A DNA stretch of 64,000 nucleotides from a virus, in IMG/VR virus record IMGVR_UViG_3300027973_000043, positions 18,489-82,488 of that record, one strand, 5' to 3'. Position 1 is the stretch's first letter; each line of letters starts with the position of its first letter. Below are positions 32,148 through 40,745 of this stretch, one piece after another. Made by a program: the position numbers and the translations under genes. The notes below the pieces were generated by a model. It ran no database searches, was not told where the DNA came from, and worked only from the letters and a program-made list of their open reading frames with translations.

Positions 32148-32735
32148 CTACTCAATAGTAGAGTATCTTAATCTTTCTACTTCTTTTGGAGAAAGAGTTG
32201 CATACCAACCACCATTAATACATTTAATTCCTGGCTCTCCTGTGTTTTCACAAGTTTTACTACATAGATATTCTGCAAAACTGACCATGCCAGCAACTTC
32301 TTTGTTGCCACCAGAGTAATAGAATCTTAAATCAGATAGTTTTGATTTAATCTGATTAATTTTTACTTCTGGTGGGTAAACTTTGTTGTATTTGACACAT
32401 TTGTAATATTGTTGACGAAACTTCTCGACAAATGCAAAAAATGATTTGTTATACTCCCATTTATTATATTTTGGAAAGAATTTAATGAAATATTTATAAC
32501 CCCAATTAAGAAAATCTGAACAACCTTTCCAAAAGTAATATTTGTTATTGATTACTACTCTTTTTGTATGAAAAGAATTTTTTGTATATGATGTGATAGC
32601 ACCACATAAATTGTCAATAATAGTATGCCAGCCGTTAGGCGCAGATACACCACAAGGACAATCCAAACTTCCATCCTCTTTTTTATAAAAGAGGTCTGGA
32701 TATTTTTCCATTAAATATTCTTCAAAGTTTTCCAT
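32148..32735 (-). CDS. Conserved phage hypothetical protein with Cys pairs
   Basis: 195 residues. DCPCGVSAPNGWHTIIDNLC near residue 25-45 recurs in many phage hypothetical proteins. Aromatic, Lys-rich middle (KYFIKFFPKYNKWEYNKSFF) and CSKTCENTGEPGIKCINGGW near the end. CPC...C and CxxxC groups may bind zinc. Function not known. Confidence 0.75.
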   Translation of the reverse strand: MENFEEYLMEKYPDLFYKKEDGSLDCPCGVSAPNGWHTIIDNLCGAITSYTKNSFHTKRVVINNKYYFWKGCSDFLNWGYKYFIKFFPKYNKWEYNKSFFAFVEKFRQQYYKCVKYNKVYPPEVKINQIKSKLSDLRFYYSGGNKEVAGMVSFAEYLCSKTCENTGEPGIKCINGGWYATLSPKEVERLRYSTIE

Positions 32736-32740
32736 ATTTT

Positions 32741-32769
32741 ATATTACTCCAAAAAAAGGCTTTTGTCAA
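32741..32769 (-). promoter_or_regulatory. Promoter TTGACA-17-TAATAT
   Basis: TTGACA at 32764-32769, TAATAT at 32741-32746, ATG 32735 five bases downstream: another leaderless-type start. Confidence 0.75.
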
Positions 32770-32772
32770 AAG

Positions 32773-32797
32773 AAAAAAGGGGATTTCCCCCCTTTTT
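32773..32797 (-). terminator. Rho-independent terminator after the lipoprotein gene
   Basis: A6-GGGG, loop ATTT, CCCC and T7. The T-run on either strand allows use in both directions. It separates the lipoprotein gene from the promoter of the next gene. Confidence 0.85.
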
Positions 32798-33064
32798 TTA
32801 CTTTGTTGATACAGTTGATGATTGTGTTTGAACTGTTCGACGGGGTGTGTATCGAACACCAGTAGAAAAAGAACCGTATGGTTCTATACCAAACACGTTT
32901 GTAGATGCACGACCAGAAACTTGGTAGCCATTTTCAACACGCTCAGTGTTGAAGCCTACAGAAGCACTAGAACGTGCTTTCTCAAGCACTGCATTTGCAG
33001 TATCTTTTACTGATGAGCAAGATACAAACATTAGGGTTGTTACGAATAATAGTAATTTTTTCAT
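32798..33064 (-). CDS. Small lipoprotein
   Basis: 88 residues. Signal peptide with lipobox: MKKLLLFVTTLMFVSCSS, cleavage before Cys16. The mature part (ASVGFNTERVENGYQVSGRA, RYTPRRTVQTQSST) is short and without known domain. It would be anchored in the cell envelope, possibly for superinfection exclusion. A TTGAAA/TAAGTT promoter can be seen upstream. Confidence 0.8.
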   Translation of the reverse strand: MKKLLLFVTTLMFVSCSSVKDTANAVLEKARSSASVGFNTERVENGYQVSGRASTNVFGIEPYGSFSTGVRYTPRRTVQTQSSTVSTK

Positions 33065-33147
33065 AGACTTTAACTTATCACTTTTTGAGTTATTTTCAAG
33101 TTATTTTTTTATAATTTTTATACAAAGAAACAGATGTTGTATTATCA

Positions 33148-33423
33148 TTACACATCTTCTAGAATTTCTTCATCATTTTTTAATAAATTTTGCTTAAACA
33201 TTGGTTCAAGTTCATTATTAGAATCACGAACTCCTACTACATTAACCATTTTTGATCGCATTAAAGAAAGAAGCGATTCTTTCACTATTGCTTTACCAAA
33301 CCAATCTTTTAAAAAGATTTCTTCACTTCCTCTAATCTCAAATTTATGAACACATTCCATAAGGTGTTCATATAGTTCTGGGTCTGCTTGTTTTAGTCCG
33401 TTATCAATGTCGATGTCTTTCAT
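33148..33423 (-). CDS. Hypothetical protein
   Basis: 91 residues. Helical and acidic (KQADPELYEHLMECVHKFEI), with MRSKMVNVVGVRDSNNELEP. No family recognised. Own promoter at 33432-33459. Confidence 0.6.
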   Translation of the reverse strand: MKDIDIDNGLKQADPELYEHLMECVHKFEIRGSEEIFLKDWFGKAIVKESLLSLMRSKMVNVVGVRDSNNELEPMFKQNLLKNDEEILEDV

Positions 33424-33431
33424 AGAGTTGT

Positions 33432-33459
33432 ATTATATAGAGGAATCAGGGCTTGTCAA
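33432..33459 (-). promoter_or_regulatory. Promoter TTGACA-16-TATAAT
   Basis: TTGACA at 33454-33459 and TATAAT at 33432-33437; ATG 33423 is eight bases away. The boxes overlap the 3' end of the phosphoesterase gene. Confidence 0.78.
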
Positions 33460-34167
33460 CACAAAATATTGATAATGTTCATGAATACCTAAGCATTTGA
33501 AAGTCGTATTTTCGTACTGAGTGGTTAAAGATTTGTGAAAATGTCCATAACAAAACCACTTAGGTTTAGTCCATTCCCAAAGTTTATCCATAGATTGACT
33601 TTCAATAATCAAATCATTGATTAAATCAGGGTCTTGATCGCACCAATACTTAATATTATCAAATCCCTTGAATGCACCACAAACGGATGGGCGTGTATGT
33701 GTAACAACCAAGTCATACTCTCGATCTTTGTAAGGAAATTGATCTTCTAGCTTGAGGTTGAAGTTTTCGTCACTCCACCATGTTTTACCTTCTATTCGAA
33801 AGCGACGATCAATGCTCACTGCACCACCAACAAGCAGAATACTTTTATCAAGTAGATCAAGTTCTGAATAGTCTTCTAATAATGTAATATTACTAAAATC
33901 AAATGGATTATTTGTTTGGTTGAAATAAGATGGATTACAATGATTACCTCTAATCATATATAAATGAAGATTATTTTTAAATAAAGTTTCTTGTAAAGGT
34001 TTTATTAATCTTTTTTCTTCATTTGGATGATGAAATCCAAATCCGGTATCACCACATTGAATTATATATGCGTCAGTATAACCGTATCTTTTAATATCGT
34101 AGTTCAAACGTGGGAATTCCCCGTGTATGTCTCCGACAAGAATAATTTGATCTTTAGTGTCTTTCAT
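33433..34167 (-). CDS. Calcineurin-like metallophosphoesterase
   Basis: 244 residues. All metal-binding blocks are present: LVGDIHGEF, QCGDTGFGF, IRGNHCNPS, VTHTRPSVCG and CYGHFHKS. Such enzymes hydrolyse phosphodiesters or phosphomonoesters of nucleotides, RNA ends or proteins. It lies beside a Cys-phosphatase and a nucleotidyltransferase, so RNA or nucleotide signalling is a reasonable guess. Confidence 0.9.
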   Translation of the reverse strand: MKDTKDQIILVGDIHGEFPRLNYDIKRYGYTDAYIIQCGDTGFGFHHPNEEKRLIKPLQETLFKNNLHLYMIRGNHCNPSYFNQTNNPFDFSNITLLEDYSELDLLDKSILLVGGAVSIDRRFRIEGKTWWSDENFNLKLEDQFPYKDREYDLVVTHTRPSVCGAFKGFDNIKYWCDQDPDLINDLIIESQSMDKLWEWTKPKWFCYGHFHKSLTTQYENTTFKCLGIHEHYQYFVLTSPDSSI

Positions 34168-34223
34168 GACAAATATTTAAATGAGATATTATAATAGAGC
34201 AAGAGATATTATCAAAGCTCATA

Positions 34224-34733
34224 TTATTTGATCATTAAGTAGTTATGCAGCATAATATCATTAGGCTTTGGAACTAATTTATCTGGAATTCTCGCATCAT
34301 AGATTTCTTTTTTTGCTCCGTGCATAGTTTTTCCGTCACGTTCACATTTTGCAATGATAACTCCCGCAGGACTTCTACTGTATCCAGCAAAGCAATGAAC
34401 CAACAAGTGTTCATCAGGAGACAAACTACGAATAAACTCAAGCAATTTTTGTATATATGTTTCGTTCGGTGCATTTTTTGTACCATTTGGGTTGAATTTA
34501 ATTGAATCAAAAGTTTCATCATCAAAGTCTAACATTAAGTATTTCTTACCTTCACGAAACTTTTGAGACAAGTAATGACCAAGAGAAATGATTACATCAT
34601 AATCTTTTGCATATTTCTCTGCATTAGCAAAGTCTGTGTAGTGGTTAATTGTGTTTATGTTATTTAATTCTAATTTACTCTTTAGTTCCACTAAGTTTTG
34701 TAAAAATGTCAAGGACTTTCTTTTGAATTTCAT
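34224..34733 (-). CDS. Dual-specificity phosphatase-like protein
   Basis: 169 residues. HLLVHCFAGYSRSPAGVII carries the CX5R loop; DFDDETFDS upstream offers the general acid Asp. The start at 34733 overlaps the nucleotidyltransferase gene by 59 bases; a later start without ATG would also be possible, as the first about 30 residues look unlike the fold. Substrate unknown. Confidence 0.8.
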   Translation of the reverse strand: MKFKRKSLTFLQNLVELKSKLELNNINTINHYTDFANAEKYAKDYDVIISLGHYLSQKFREGKKYLMLDFDDETFDSIKFNPNGTKNAPNETYIQKLLEFIRSLSPDEHLLVHCFAGYSRSPAGVIIAKCERDGKTMHGAKKEIYDARIPDKLVPKPNDIMLHNYLMIK

Positions 34734-35742
34734 TCTGACTCAGTTCAAGAAGATTATACTTAGGAATATTTTTAATTTCCTTCATAATATTACCAACTAG
34801 CTTACCATCTTTTTCAGTTAAATTAAACCACTCCATTACAAGCTTGCCATTAACTTTTTCTTTAATTACTTTACTAACTTCATAAAGCAATCGAAAACCG
34901 TCAACGGTACGTTGTAGTTGTGGATACTTGCACTGCATAATCAAACTATATTCATGTTTGCTGCGGAATGGTTCACCAACTTTGTTAGAGTCTGATACAT
35001 ATTCAACGAAGCGCATATACATGCCCCTCTTTCTATTCCTCGTTCTATTTATATGATTTAAATTTTCTAATAAAAATAACTCTTTGTTGAAATATTTTGA
35101 ATCAATTACAAAATCAAAAGCATCTTCTTCTGTATCAAAGCCTCTCTTCCAAACATCATAATCAAAACCTCCAATTTTACAAATCTCTTTCATATCTCTT
35201 GTTAATACAACTTTCTCGTAGATATGATCACTGTCACTCCATTGAAGATTGTTATCAACCAAGCCTTGACGAATCCAGAATGAAAGACCAGAGTGACCAA
35301 AATGTAATCCCATTTTGTGAAAGACTCTGCCCATTAAATTAGATGTGTCGCCCCAAGAACAATAGTTATAAGAAGATTCAAATTCATCTTCGGGATAAAA
35401 CGTGACATCTACCTGAAAACTTTGGTATGGAAAAGAATAGACGTTACTATTCTTATAAGGCTTATATCCAAATTCTTTTTCTAAATATTCTGAAAAGTCT
35501 TTGTAATCTTTCCAAGAAATCAAAATTGACGGATCAGAATAACATTGAACCAGTATATCTAAATCACCATGAGTATCTTTATTTCTGAGAGATGGAGCAA
35601 CTGCTACACGATTAAAACATGGTCTGTTAACTTTCATATCTGAATGAAACTTGTTAATAAGTTTATGTTTCATTATTTCATATTCATCAGTAGGAATACG
35701 TTTTTCTGGAAGATTCCAAGTTTTAAGTAAATTGCCTCCCAT
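34675..35742 (-). CDS. Nucleotidyltransferase-fold protein
   Basis: 355 residues. KDTHGDLDILVQC is a polymerase-beta-type metal-binding motif (DxD) and SFQVDVTFYPEDEF a third acidic strand. Later parts (SGLSFWIRQGLVDNNLQWSD, GFDTEEDAFDFVIDS) occur in similar phage and bacterial proteins of unknown substrate. Could add nucleotides to RNA or proteins. TTGACA lies further upstream than usual. Confidence 0.72.
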   Translation of the reverse strand: MGGNLLKTWNLPEKRIPTDEYEIMKHKLINKFHSDMKVNRPCFNRVAVAPSLRNKDTHGDLDILVQCYSDPSILISWKDYKDFSEYLEKEFGYKPYKNSNVYSFPYQSFQVDVTFYPEDEFESSYNYCSWGDTSNLMGRVFHKMGLHFGHSGLSFWIRQGLVDNNLQWSDSDHIYEKVVLTRDMKEICKIGGFDYDVWKRGFDTEEDAFDFVIDSKYFNKELFLLENLNHINRTRNRKRGMYMRFVEYVSDSNKVGEPFRSKHEYSLIMQCKYPQLQRTVDGFRLLYEVSKVIKEKVNGKLVMEWFNLTEKDGKLVGNIMKEIKNIPKYNLLELSQNEIQKKVLDIFTKLSGTKE

Positions 35743-35794
35743 AATATTTAATTTGTTCTCTTAAACTTAAAGAGTTTTCGCTTCTTGTCAACAG

Positions 35795-36487
35795 TTAATA
35801 TCCAAAAGCTTCAATAGTGTATTTGAAAGGATTACCCTCAATGTTTTTAACAAGATCAAGCATTGTAGCTGCAATGTCACGAATTTCTTTTTGAGCATCT
35901 GGCTTGTTGCGAAGCTCCAAGAAGTGATAAAAACTTCTCCAATTGAACATTACATCAGCTTGAATCTGAGAATTGTATGTTTTGAAGAATCGAGCACTTT
36001 CTTTTGAGCGTTTGCGACCAAGAACAGGTTCAAGGTCTTTGAGACATTGGTGATATAGTTTGTTACCTAATTCAGTATAATCCGCAAGAATTTTACACCA
36101 AAGTTCTTTTTCTGGTAGTGGTTCAGCACACCATCCAATCATATCAATATTGTGAGCTTCACTAGAAATGATGTCTTTCCAATCTTCAGGAATGTAATAC
36201 TTATCTTCCTTCAACTCTTTATACCTAGCACTCTCACCATTGATTGAAACGCCAACTCGGTGCTTGAGTAAATGAATATGACTTGCAATGTCACAATCCA
36301 CAAGAAAATGAAGAGAAGATTTTTCAAAAGGTGTATGATGTCCATGATCTGCAAGCATTTTTAGTACGTTAGGAATGCGCCCACGTTTGTCATCTGTAAG
36401 GTCACGACTTGTAGAGGTCCAGGCAGAACATGCGTGAATTTCGTCGCTGCCATAATGTCCTAAAAGGATAATGTTATTGTTTGTCAT
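35795..36487 (-). CDS. thyX: Flavin-dependent thymidylate synthase
   Basis: 230 residues from ATG 36487 (12 bases upstream there is another in-frame ATG). Makes dTMP from dUMP with methylenetetrahydrofolate and FAD. The ThyX motif appears as KHRVGVSINGESARYKEL (first Arg replaced by Lys). DHGHHTPFEKSSLHFLV and NWRSFYHFLELRNKPDAQKE are further conserved blocks. It completes the dNTP supply with NrdA/NrdB. Confidence 0.93.
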   Translation of the reverse strand: MTNNNIILLGHYGSDEIHACSAWTSTSRDLTDDKRGRIPNVLKMLADHGHHTPFEKSSLHFLVDCDIASHIHLLKHRVGVSINGESARYKELKEDKYYIPEDWKDIISSEAHNIDMIGWCAEPLPEKELWCKILADYTELGNKLYHQCLKDLEPVLGRKRSKESARFFKTYNSQIQADVMFNWRSFYHFLELRNKPDAQKEIRDIAATMLDLVKNIEGNPFKYTIEAFGY

Positions 36488-37106
36488 ATTTTGTTTCATA
36501 AATGTAATGATCTGAAGTTTCAATCTTACGACTGTTTTCAACTGTATAAGTATTTGTATCAATTAGATACCCAGGATTTTTTTCAATTCTATTTTTTATC
36601 CATGCATCATCATACCAGAGCACTCTGTTGTTAGGATAAGCAAAATAATTACCTTCATCCATTTTAAATACATGAGCACATTTATGTTCTGCTGTTTCAG
36701 AAAAATTTACATCTGTAGCACCAGATTTATTTTCCCAAGACCAATCAAGAGTAAACATATAAACGCCTTGTAATTTATCATGTTTGTATGTTATCAATTC
36801 TGCACGAAGACCTGATAACCGTTGTCTCACTTGAACATCAATATATGGAGAAAAACAATCCCAATGCATATGCTCATTTAAAGGTCTTACTGGAGCATCT
36901 GTTTTCCAACAAAATGCATTAATAGGTCTGCGTGTCCAGTTGACTCCATTTTCAAGAAAAGCTTCAAATAGTGGTGTTCGTTTTTCAATAGATGCCACGC
37001 TATGTATATCACATAACGTGAAATCTCCGTGACCTTTTGTATGATTAAACATGTATTCATTGCGGATATAACATGTTATGACAGGAATATTATGATTAAG
37101 ATACAT
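36474..37106 (-). CDS. Conserved phage hypothetical protein
   Basis: 210 residues (MYLNHNIPVITCYIRNEYMF, HGDFTLCDIHSVASIEKRTP, RRPINAFCWKTDAPVRPLNE). This arrangement is familiar from other large phages, without known function. His, Cys and acidic residues are frequent. It overlaps thyX by 14 bases. Bases 37022-37077 are repeated exactly at 31429-31484. Confidence 0.7.
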   Translation of the reverse strand: MYLNHNIPVITCYIRNEYMFNHTKGHGDFTLCDIHSVASIEKRTPLFEAFLENGVNWTRRPINAFCWKTDAPVRPLNEHMHWDCFSPYIDVQVRQRLSGLRAELITYKHDKLQGVYMFTLDWSWENKSGATDVNFSETAEHKCAHVFKMDEGNYFAYPNNRVLWYDDAWIKNRIEKNPGYLIDTNTYTVENSRKIETSDHYIYETKYDKQ

Positions 37107-37139
37107 AAATATAATTCATTTCTATTAAACTAATATACT

Positions 37140-37247
37140 CTATTCGTTGCTAATAGCATTTTCACTTTTATTTAAAAGTGTTTTAATTTTTAAAATTAAA
37201 GGTGTAATTTTTTTACACCAATTACAAGAGCAATTTTTATTATTCAT
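37140..37247 (-). CDS. Very small Cys-rich ORF
   Basis: 35 codons: MNNKNCSCNWCKKITPLILK, ending KSENAISNE. Its ATG lies inside a 33-bp palindrome that also contains a -10 box, and TTGACA lies at 37272-37277 in this strand. Small, but promoter position matches the other leaderless-type genes. Confidence 0.4.
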   Translation of the reverse strand: MNNKNCSCNWCKKITPLILKIKTLLNKSENAISNE

Positions 37248-37271
37248 AGTATATTATATACTATGAATAAT
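37239..37271. promoter_or_regulatory. 33-bp perfect palindrome over a -10 box and start codon (putative operator)
   Basis: ATTATTCATAGTATAT is followed by T and then its exact complement. Minus-strand TATAAT-like sequence and the ATG at 37247 both lie inside it; because of the symmetry, the plus strand carries the same ATGAATAAT. A dimeric repressor or the phage's own regulator could bind here. Confidence 0.7.
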
Positions 37272-37281
37272 GTCTGTCAAC

Positions 37282-37641
37282 TTAATTTAAGGAAAGAAGA
37301 TATAATAATCGGTTAAATTCACCTTCAATTTCATCTTTAATATTTAATAAATCTTTATCTTCTTCTTTTAATACAGTTGTCAACTCTTTCATGAGTTGAT
37401 CACGAAAACCTTTAACTGTTTCTTTAATATCTCCAGCATATGTTTCTGCTTTAATAATATATTCAGGAGCATTTGTTGGACGACCGTATTTTCCGTAATA
37501 AACTTCTACAAAAGAATCAAACAATTCATCAAGATTTTCATATGCTTTTTGTAATGCTTTATGTTCAGCATAACTTGTAGTTTGCCAATGAAATATTTTT
37601 AATTGAGAAATTGTTGTAAGAAAAGGAGTAAGACGAACCAT
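37282..37641 (-). CDS. Dps/ferritin-like helical protein (DUF5856-like)
   Basis: 119 residues. QLKIFHWQTTSYAEHKALQK, NLDELFDSFVEVYYGKYGRP is the start of a family of phage proteins with a Dps-like four-helix fold. The HWQTxxYxEHKAL pattern contains possible metal ligands. Role in DNA protection or iron binding is inferred from the fold only. Confidence 0.75.
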   Translation of the reverse strand: MVRLTPFLTTISQLKIFHWQTTSYAEHKALQKAYENLDELFDSFVEVYYGKYGRPTNAPEYIIKAETYAGDIKETVKGFRDQLMKELTTVLKEEDKDLLNIKDEIEGEFNRLLYLLSLN

Positions 37642-37656
37642 ACTTTTATTTACTAA

Positions 37657-37938
37657 TTATTCTTCTTGTTTCTCTTCTTCATCTTCTTCTTCTGAACTTT
37701 CATCAGAAATCAAATCATAAACAAAGTCAGATACTTCTTCAATAAATTCCTTCCATTCATCTTCATCTGATGGCGAAATACTTTGAAATTCTTCTAAAAT
37801 TTCATCATAGAAAACAACAGATTCATCTTTTAATTCAATTGCCAAATTGACAAATTTATTAATTTGACGATTAGTGATTTCTATTCCTGAATCATCTGCA
37901 AGATTTTCTAAATGGGATTTTAATTCATCTTTATTCAT
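37657..37938 (-). CDS. Acidic hypothetical protein
   Basis: 93 residues, extremely acidic at the end (DESSEEEDEEEKQEE). Helical N-terminal half (KFVNLAIELKDESVVFYDEI). DNA mimicry is possible for such composition but not shown. Lies 15 bases before the Dps-like gene in the same transcript. Confidence 0.6.
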   Translation of the reverse strand: MNKDELKSHLENLADDSGIEITNRQINKFVNLAIELKDESVVFYDEILEEFQSISPSDEDEWKEFIEEVSDFVYDLISDESSEEEDEEEKQEE

Positions 37939-37969
37939 ACTGTTTGATTTTATTTACCTTTTAAATACA

Positions 37970-38009
37970 AAAAAGCGTCTCTAGATTTTAGTCAAGAGAC
38001 GCTTTTTTT
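37970..38009 (-). terminator. Rho-independent terminator
   Basis: AAAAGCGTCTCT pairs with AGAGACGCTTTT around a 12-base loop; A/T-runs on both sides. Follows the gene at 38016-38459. Confidence 0.85.
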
Positions 38010-38015
38010 ATTTTT

Positions 38016-38459
38016 TTAAGCAGAAAGTTCTGCTGATGTATAAACTAAAACAGAATTAGAATCTTCAAAAGGATCATCACTCTGATTTGATTGTTCATTT
38101 GAACTTGAAACTTCAATAGAAGTATTAGAAAGTGCTTCAATTAGCACTTCATCTTCTTGAACAGAAGTTTCAGCTTTAACTGTTTCACTATGATTCTTTT
38201 TCGCCTTTACAGTGCATTTGAGAGCCTTGGCAACATTAAGATGAATGCCATACTTCATAACAGCTTGTTCAGGAGATAGTTCTTCATCAGTAATAAGACG
38301 ACGACCTGCACGACTTACATAAGAAGAATCAAGTTCCTCATTTGTAATACCGTAGCGGGTTGCCAACACGGCGAACTGCTTAGGGTTTGTCTTGACGATT
38401 TCTCCTGTCACCTTGCAAGTGAAGGAATAGCGGTTTTCGGGGTTTGATGGTTTAGCCAT
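38016..38459 (-). CDS. Hypothetical protein
   Basis: 147 residues. Basic N-terminal half with RYSFTCKVTGEIVKTNPKQF and SYVSRAGRRLITDEELSPEQ, then a disordered Ser/acid-rich tail. The first half repeats a pattern seen in other phage small proteins. No function known. It has a leader of about 48 bases, unlike most neighbours. Confidence 0.6.
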   Translation of the reverse strand: MAKPSNPENRYSFTCKVTGEIVKTNPKQFAVLATRYGITNEELDSSYVSRAGRRLITDEELSPEQAVMKYGIHLNVAKALKCTVKAKKNHSETVKAETSVQEDEVLIEALSNTSIEVSSSNEQSNQSDDPFEDSNSVLVYTSAELSA

Positions 38460-38507
38460 ATGTTTGTTTTGTTTATTTGTTATAGTCTTCCGTAATGGAA
38501 TTAATAT

Positions 38508-38535
38508 ATTATAACATATAAAAAGGGGTTGTCAA
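38508..38535 (-). promoter_or_regulatory. Promoter TTGACA-16-TATAAT
   Basis: TTGACA at 38530-38535, TATAAT at 38508-38513. The ATG at 38459 is 48 bases away, so this transcript has a real leader. Confidence 0.75.
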
Positions 38536-38585
38536 AAGCTTTTTAATACTAAAATCAACATTTTATTGTTAAAACTTTAAAAAAT

Positions 38586-38615
38586 AAAAAGACGAGTATT
38601 TCTACTCGTCTTTTT
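38586..38615 (-). terminator. Rho-independent terminator
   Basis: AAAAAGACGAGTA, loop TTTC, TACTCGTCTTTTT. It closes the operon 40707-38671. Confidence 0.9.
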
Positions 38616-38670
38616 ATTAATTTAATATTTTATTACAAATACTTGTTAAGATTATTTCGAACCAGTTATT

Positions 38671-39051
38671 TTATTTGTCTGCTGTATCAAAAATTTTAAC
38701 CAACTCAAAATCTTTGATAAGATTCTCTGCTGGTTCTATATCAACATTGATCCATAAAAAGTAATCAGTATCTTGAGTATTCATTGTAGATGCTCCAATG
38801 TCATAATACATCTTGCCTGTAGCATAATCTCGCTCATCTCTCAAGATGCAGACATAATGAGAATTTTTTGCAGCTAGACATAATTGTAAAATTTCTTCAA
38901 CAGTTTTGTTGGTGGGTCGTCTGCACGAAGATTCACAACAATTCAATTCATCAACTCTAACATCAAAAGCAACACTCATAGCTTTGCGTAAGAAATCTTC
39001 TTTTGCATCAATGGCGTATAGTTTATAAGCTGCTTGTCTAATTTGATTCAT
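38671..39051 (-). CDS. Hypothetical protein
   Basis: 126 residues. ELNCCESSCRRPTNKTVEEI is a Cys-rich turn; HYVCILRDERDYATGKMYYD and YFLWINVDIEPAENLI follow. No family recognised. Last gene of an operon headed by the AAA+ ATPase. Confidence 0.6.
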   Translation of the reverse strand: MNQIRQAAYKLYAIDAKEDFLRKAMSVAFDVRVDELNCCESSCRRPTNKTVEEILQLCLAAKNSHYVCILRDERDYATGKMYYDIGASTMNTQDTDYFLWINVDIEPAENLIKDFELVKIFDTADK

Positions 39052-39061
39052 AGTTTAACGG

Positions 39062-39283
39062 TTAAAAAGAGATTTTAGCTTTGCTTCCAAGAATAACTCC
39101 AGATACACTGTTAGGAGCATTTAGCTTTACAGTGATTGTGTTATCATTCATATCAGCACCATCAATAGTGCAATCTCGAAGATTAGTTTCTGAACTTTCG
39201 TTATTATCTATACTTTCCCATTTAATATTGTGCAATACTTTACGCAGTTTTTCTTTAAACCAATCAAGTTCTTCTTTTGTCAT
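39062..39283 (-). CDS. Small hypothetical protein
   Basis: 73 residues. Helical start (TKEELDWFKEKLRKVLHNIK) and a beta-rich end (NTITVKLNAPNSVSGVILGS). No function known. Confidence 0.55.
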   Translation of the reverse strand: MTKEELDWFKEKLRKVLHNIKWESIDNNESSETNLRDCTIDGADMNDNTITVKLNAPNSVSGVILGSKAKISF

Positions 39284-39287
39284 ATGT

Positions 39288-39539
39288 TTATAAATTTAAT
39301 AATTTGTTTTTTAATTCTTCTTCAAAAGTCATTTCAAGCCACTGAAAAGGACGTTCAGGATCAAATAAATGACTCATATAATGTTTGTTGTTTTTAAAAA
39401 TACTACATGTATCAATTAATACATCTTCAAAAATATCCCTATAACAATAAATGGAACATTGTTTTTTCTCGAAAACTACTTCATAACCATTTTTACGAAG
39501 AAATTCTGCCATTTCTTCTCTTGTAAAATTTATATTCAT
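39288..39539 (-). CDS. Small hypothetical protein
   Basis: 83 residues (MNINFTREEMAEFLRKNGYE, CSIYCYRDIFEDVLIDTCSI). Winged-helix-like N-terminal helix is possible. It follows the AAA+ gene by one base, so coupled expression is likely. Confidence 0.55.
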   Translation of the reverse strand: MNINFTREEMAEFLRKNGYEVVFEKKQCSIYCYRDIFEDVLIDTCSIFKNNKHYMSHLFDPERPFQWLEMTFEEELKNKLLNL

Positions 39540-39540
39540 A

Positions 39541-40707
39541 TTAGAATCCTCGATTTTGACGAATAGGAGTGCCTGTTAAAACTGAACCGTTACGATGTTT
39601 AATTGTAAATCCTTTTCGATTTTGTTCAAAAAATACAATATCGTTACCATTCCACTGAAAAAATTTACCTTTTTCAGCACTTTTATCTTTTGAGTAAAGA
39701 AAGCAGTGTACACTTGGATATTGTGAAGTGTCTTTACAGTAATCATCAAATGGTTTACAATATAATGATATATAAACACTGTCAGTAAAAATACAAAGAT
39801 TATCAAATTCTTGTTTGTTTTCTAAAGACAACTCTTCATCATTCATTAAAGAATAACACAAGTCATTTGCACGTTCAATTTCATTTTTGTCTTTAAGACT
39901 TTTCTTTGGAATTGCTATTTTAGTAGTTAATTGAACAGTATATGTATCAGGGCGTTCTACACAAACATTAAAGAACTCTGAAAAGTCTTTTGGTAGTTCG
40001 TTGTAAAGATTACATTCATCAATTATACAAACAAGAGAATCAACAGATAATTGTGGTAAAATAGATAATTGGTTTTTAACAATTTCAGCATTGTTTTTAA
40101 GTTTTAATCGGTCATCAATAATCTCACAAATAAGTTCTTCTGAAAGAAAATCATAGTGTTTATGATAACGCACACGGCTAGGACGAGAATTAAAAAACTC
40201 TCCAATATCAGATGAATTAGATGTTAGTAAAAATAAATGTCTAGATTTTGCAACACCATCTAATACACTCAAGAAAAAGTTTCGAGACTCCTCACTGTCA
40301 TAAATCTTTTCAAACTCATCAATAAAAATAATTGACGGGGTTTTAATACTTTCAAAAAATTCCAAAAAATTACAATCGTTAAAAGCTTCTGTTAAAAGAA
40401 TAATAGGCATATTACTTTTAACACAAATAGATTTCGCTTCTACAGTTTTACCAGTGCCTTTTGGGCCAGAAAGTAAAACTCCCATACCTTTTTTAAAAGA
40501 CTGATATGTATTTAATACTCGATCTGGAAAATTAGAATTGCCGTAAATTTTCTTTGGTAAATCCATTTTTTCACGTTCAATCAAATGAAATCCTTTTAAT
40601 TGAGAGTAGGAAATTGCATAATTTCCAACTTCTAAAGAACCTTTAATACTTTCTGCATCAAGAATAGATGTTATTTTACCGTTTTTAATATAGTGAGTTT
40701 CAGACAT
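39541..40707 (-). CDS. AAA+ ATPase
   Basis: 388 residues. Walker A VLLSGPKGTGKTVEAKSI, Walker B SIIFIDEFEKIYD, sensor 1 HLFLLTSNSSDIG and an arginine-rich segment FFNSRPSRVRYH are visible. N-terminal about 70 residues and the C-terminal part (VLTGTPIRQNRGF) lack a clear match. Such phage ATPases act as remodelling or unfolding motors; its target is unknown. A TTGCAA/TACTAT promoter precedes it. Confidence 0.85.
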   Translation of the reverse strand: MSETHYIKNGKITSILDAESIKGSLEVGNYAISYSQLKGFHLIEREKMDLPKKIYGNSNFPDRVLNTYQSFKKGMGVLLSGPKGTGKTVEAKSICVKSNMPIILLTEAFNDCNFLEFFESIKTPSIIFIDEFEKIYDSEESRNFFLSVLDGVAKSRHLFLLTSNSSDIGEFFNSRPSRVRYHKHYDFLSEELICEIIDDRLKLKNNAEIVKNQLSILPQLSVDSLVCIIDECNLYNELPKDFSEFFNVCVERPDTYTVQLTTKIAIPKKSLKDKNEIERANDLCYSLMNDEELSLENKQEFDNLCIFTDSVYISLYCKPFDDYCKDTSQYPSVHCFLYSKDKSAEKGKFFQWNGNDIVFFEQNRKGFTIKHRNGSVLTGTPIRQNRGF

Positions 40708-40745
40708 ATTTTATAGTATCATATTTTATCATGTTTGCAAGAGAA

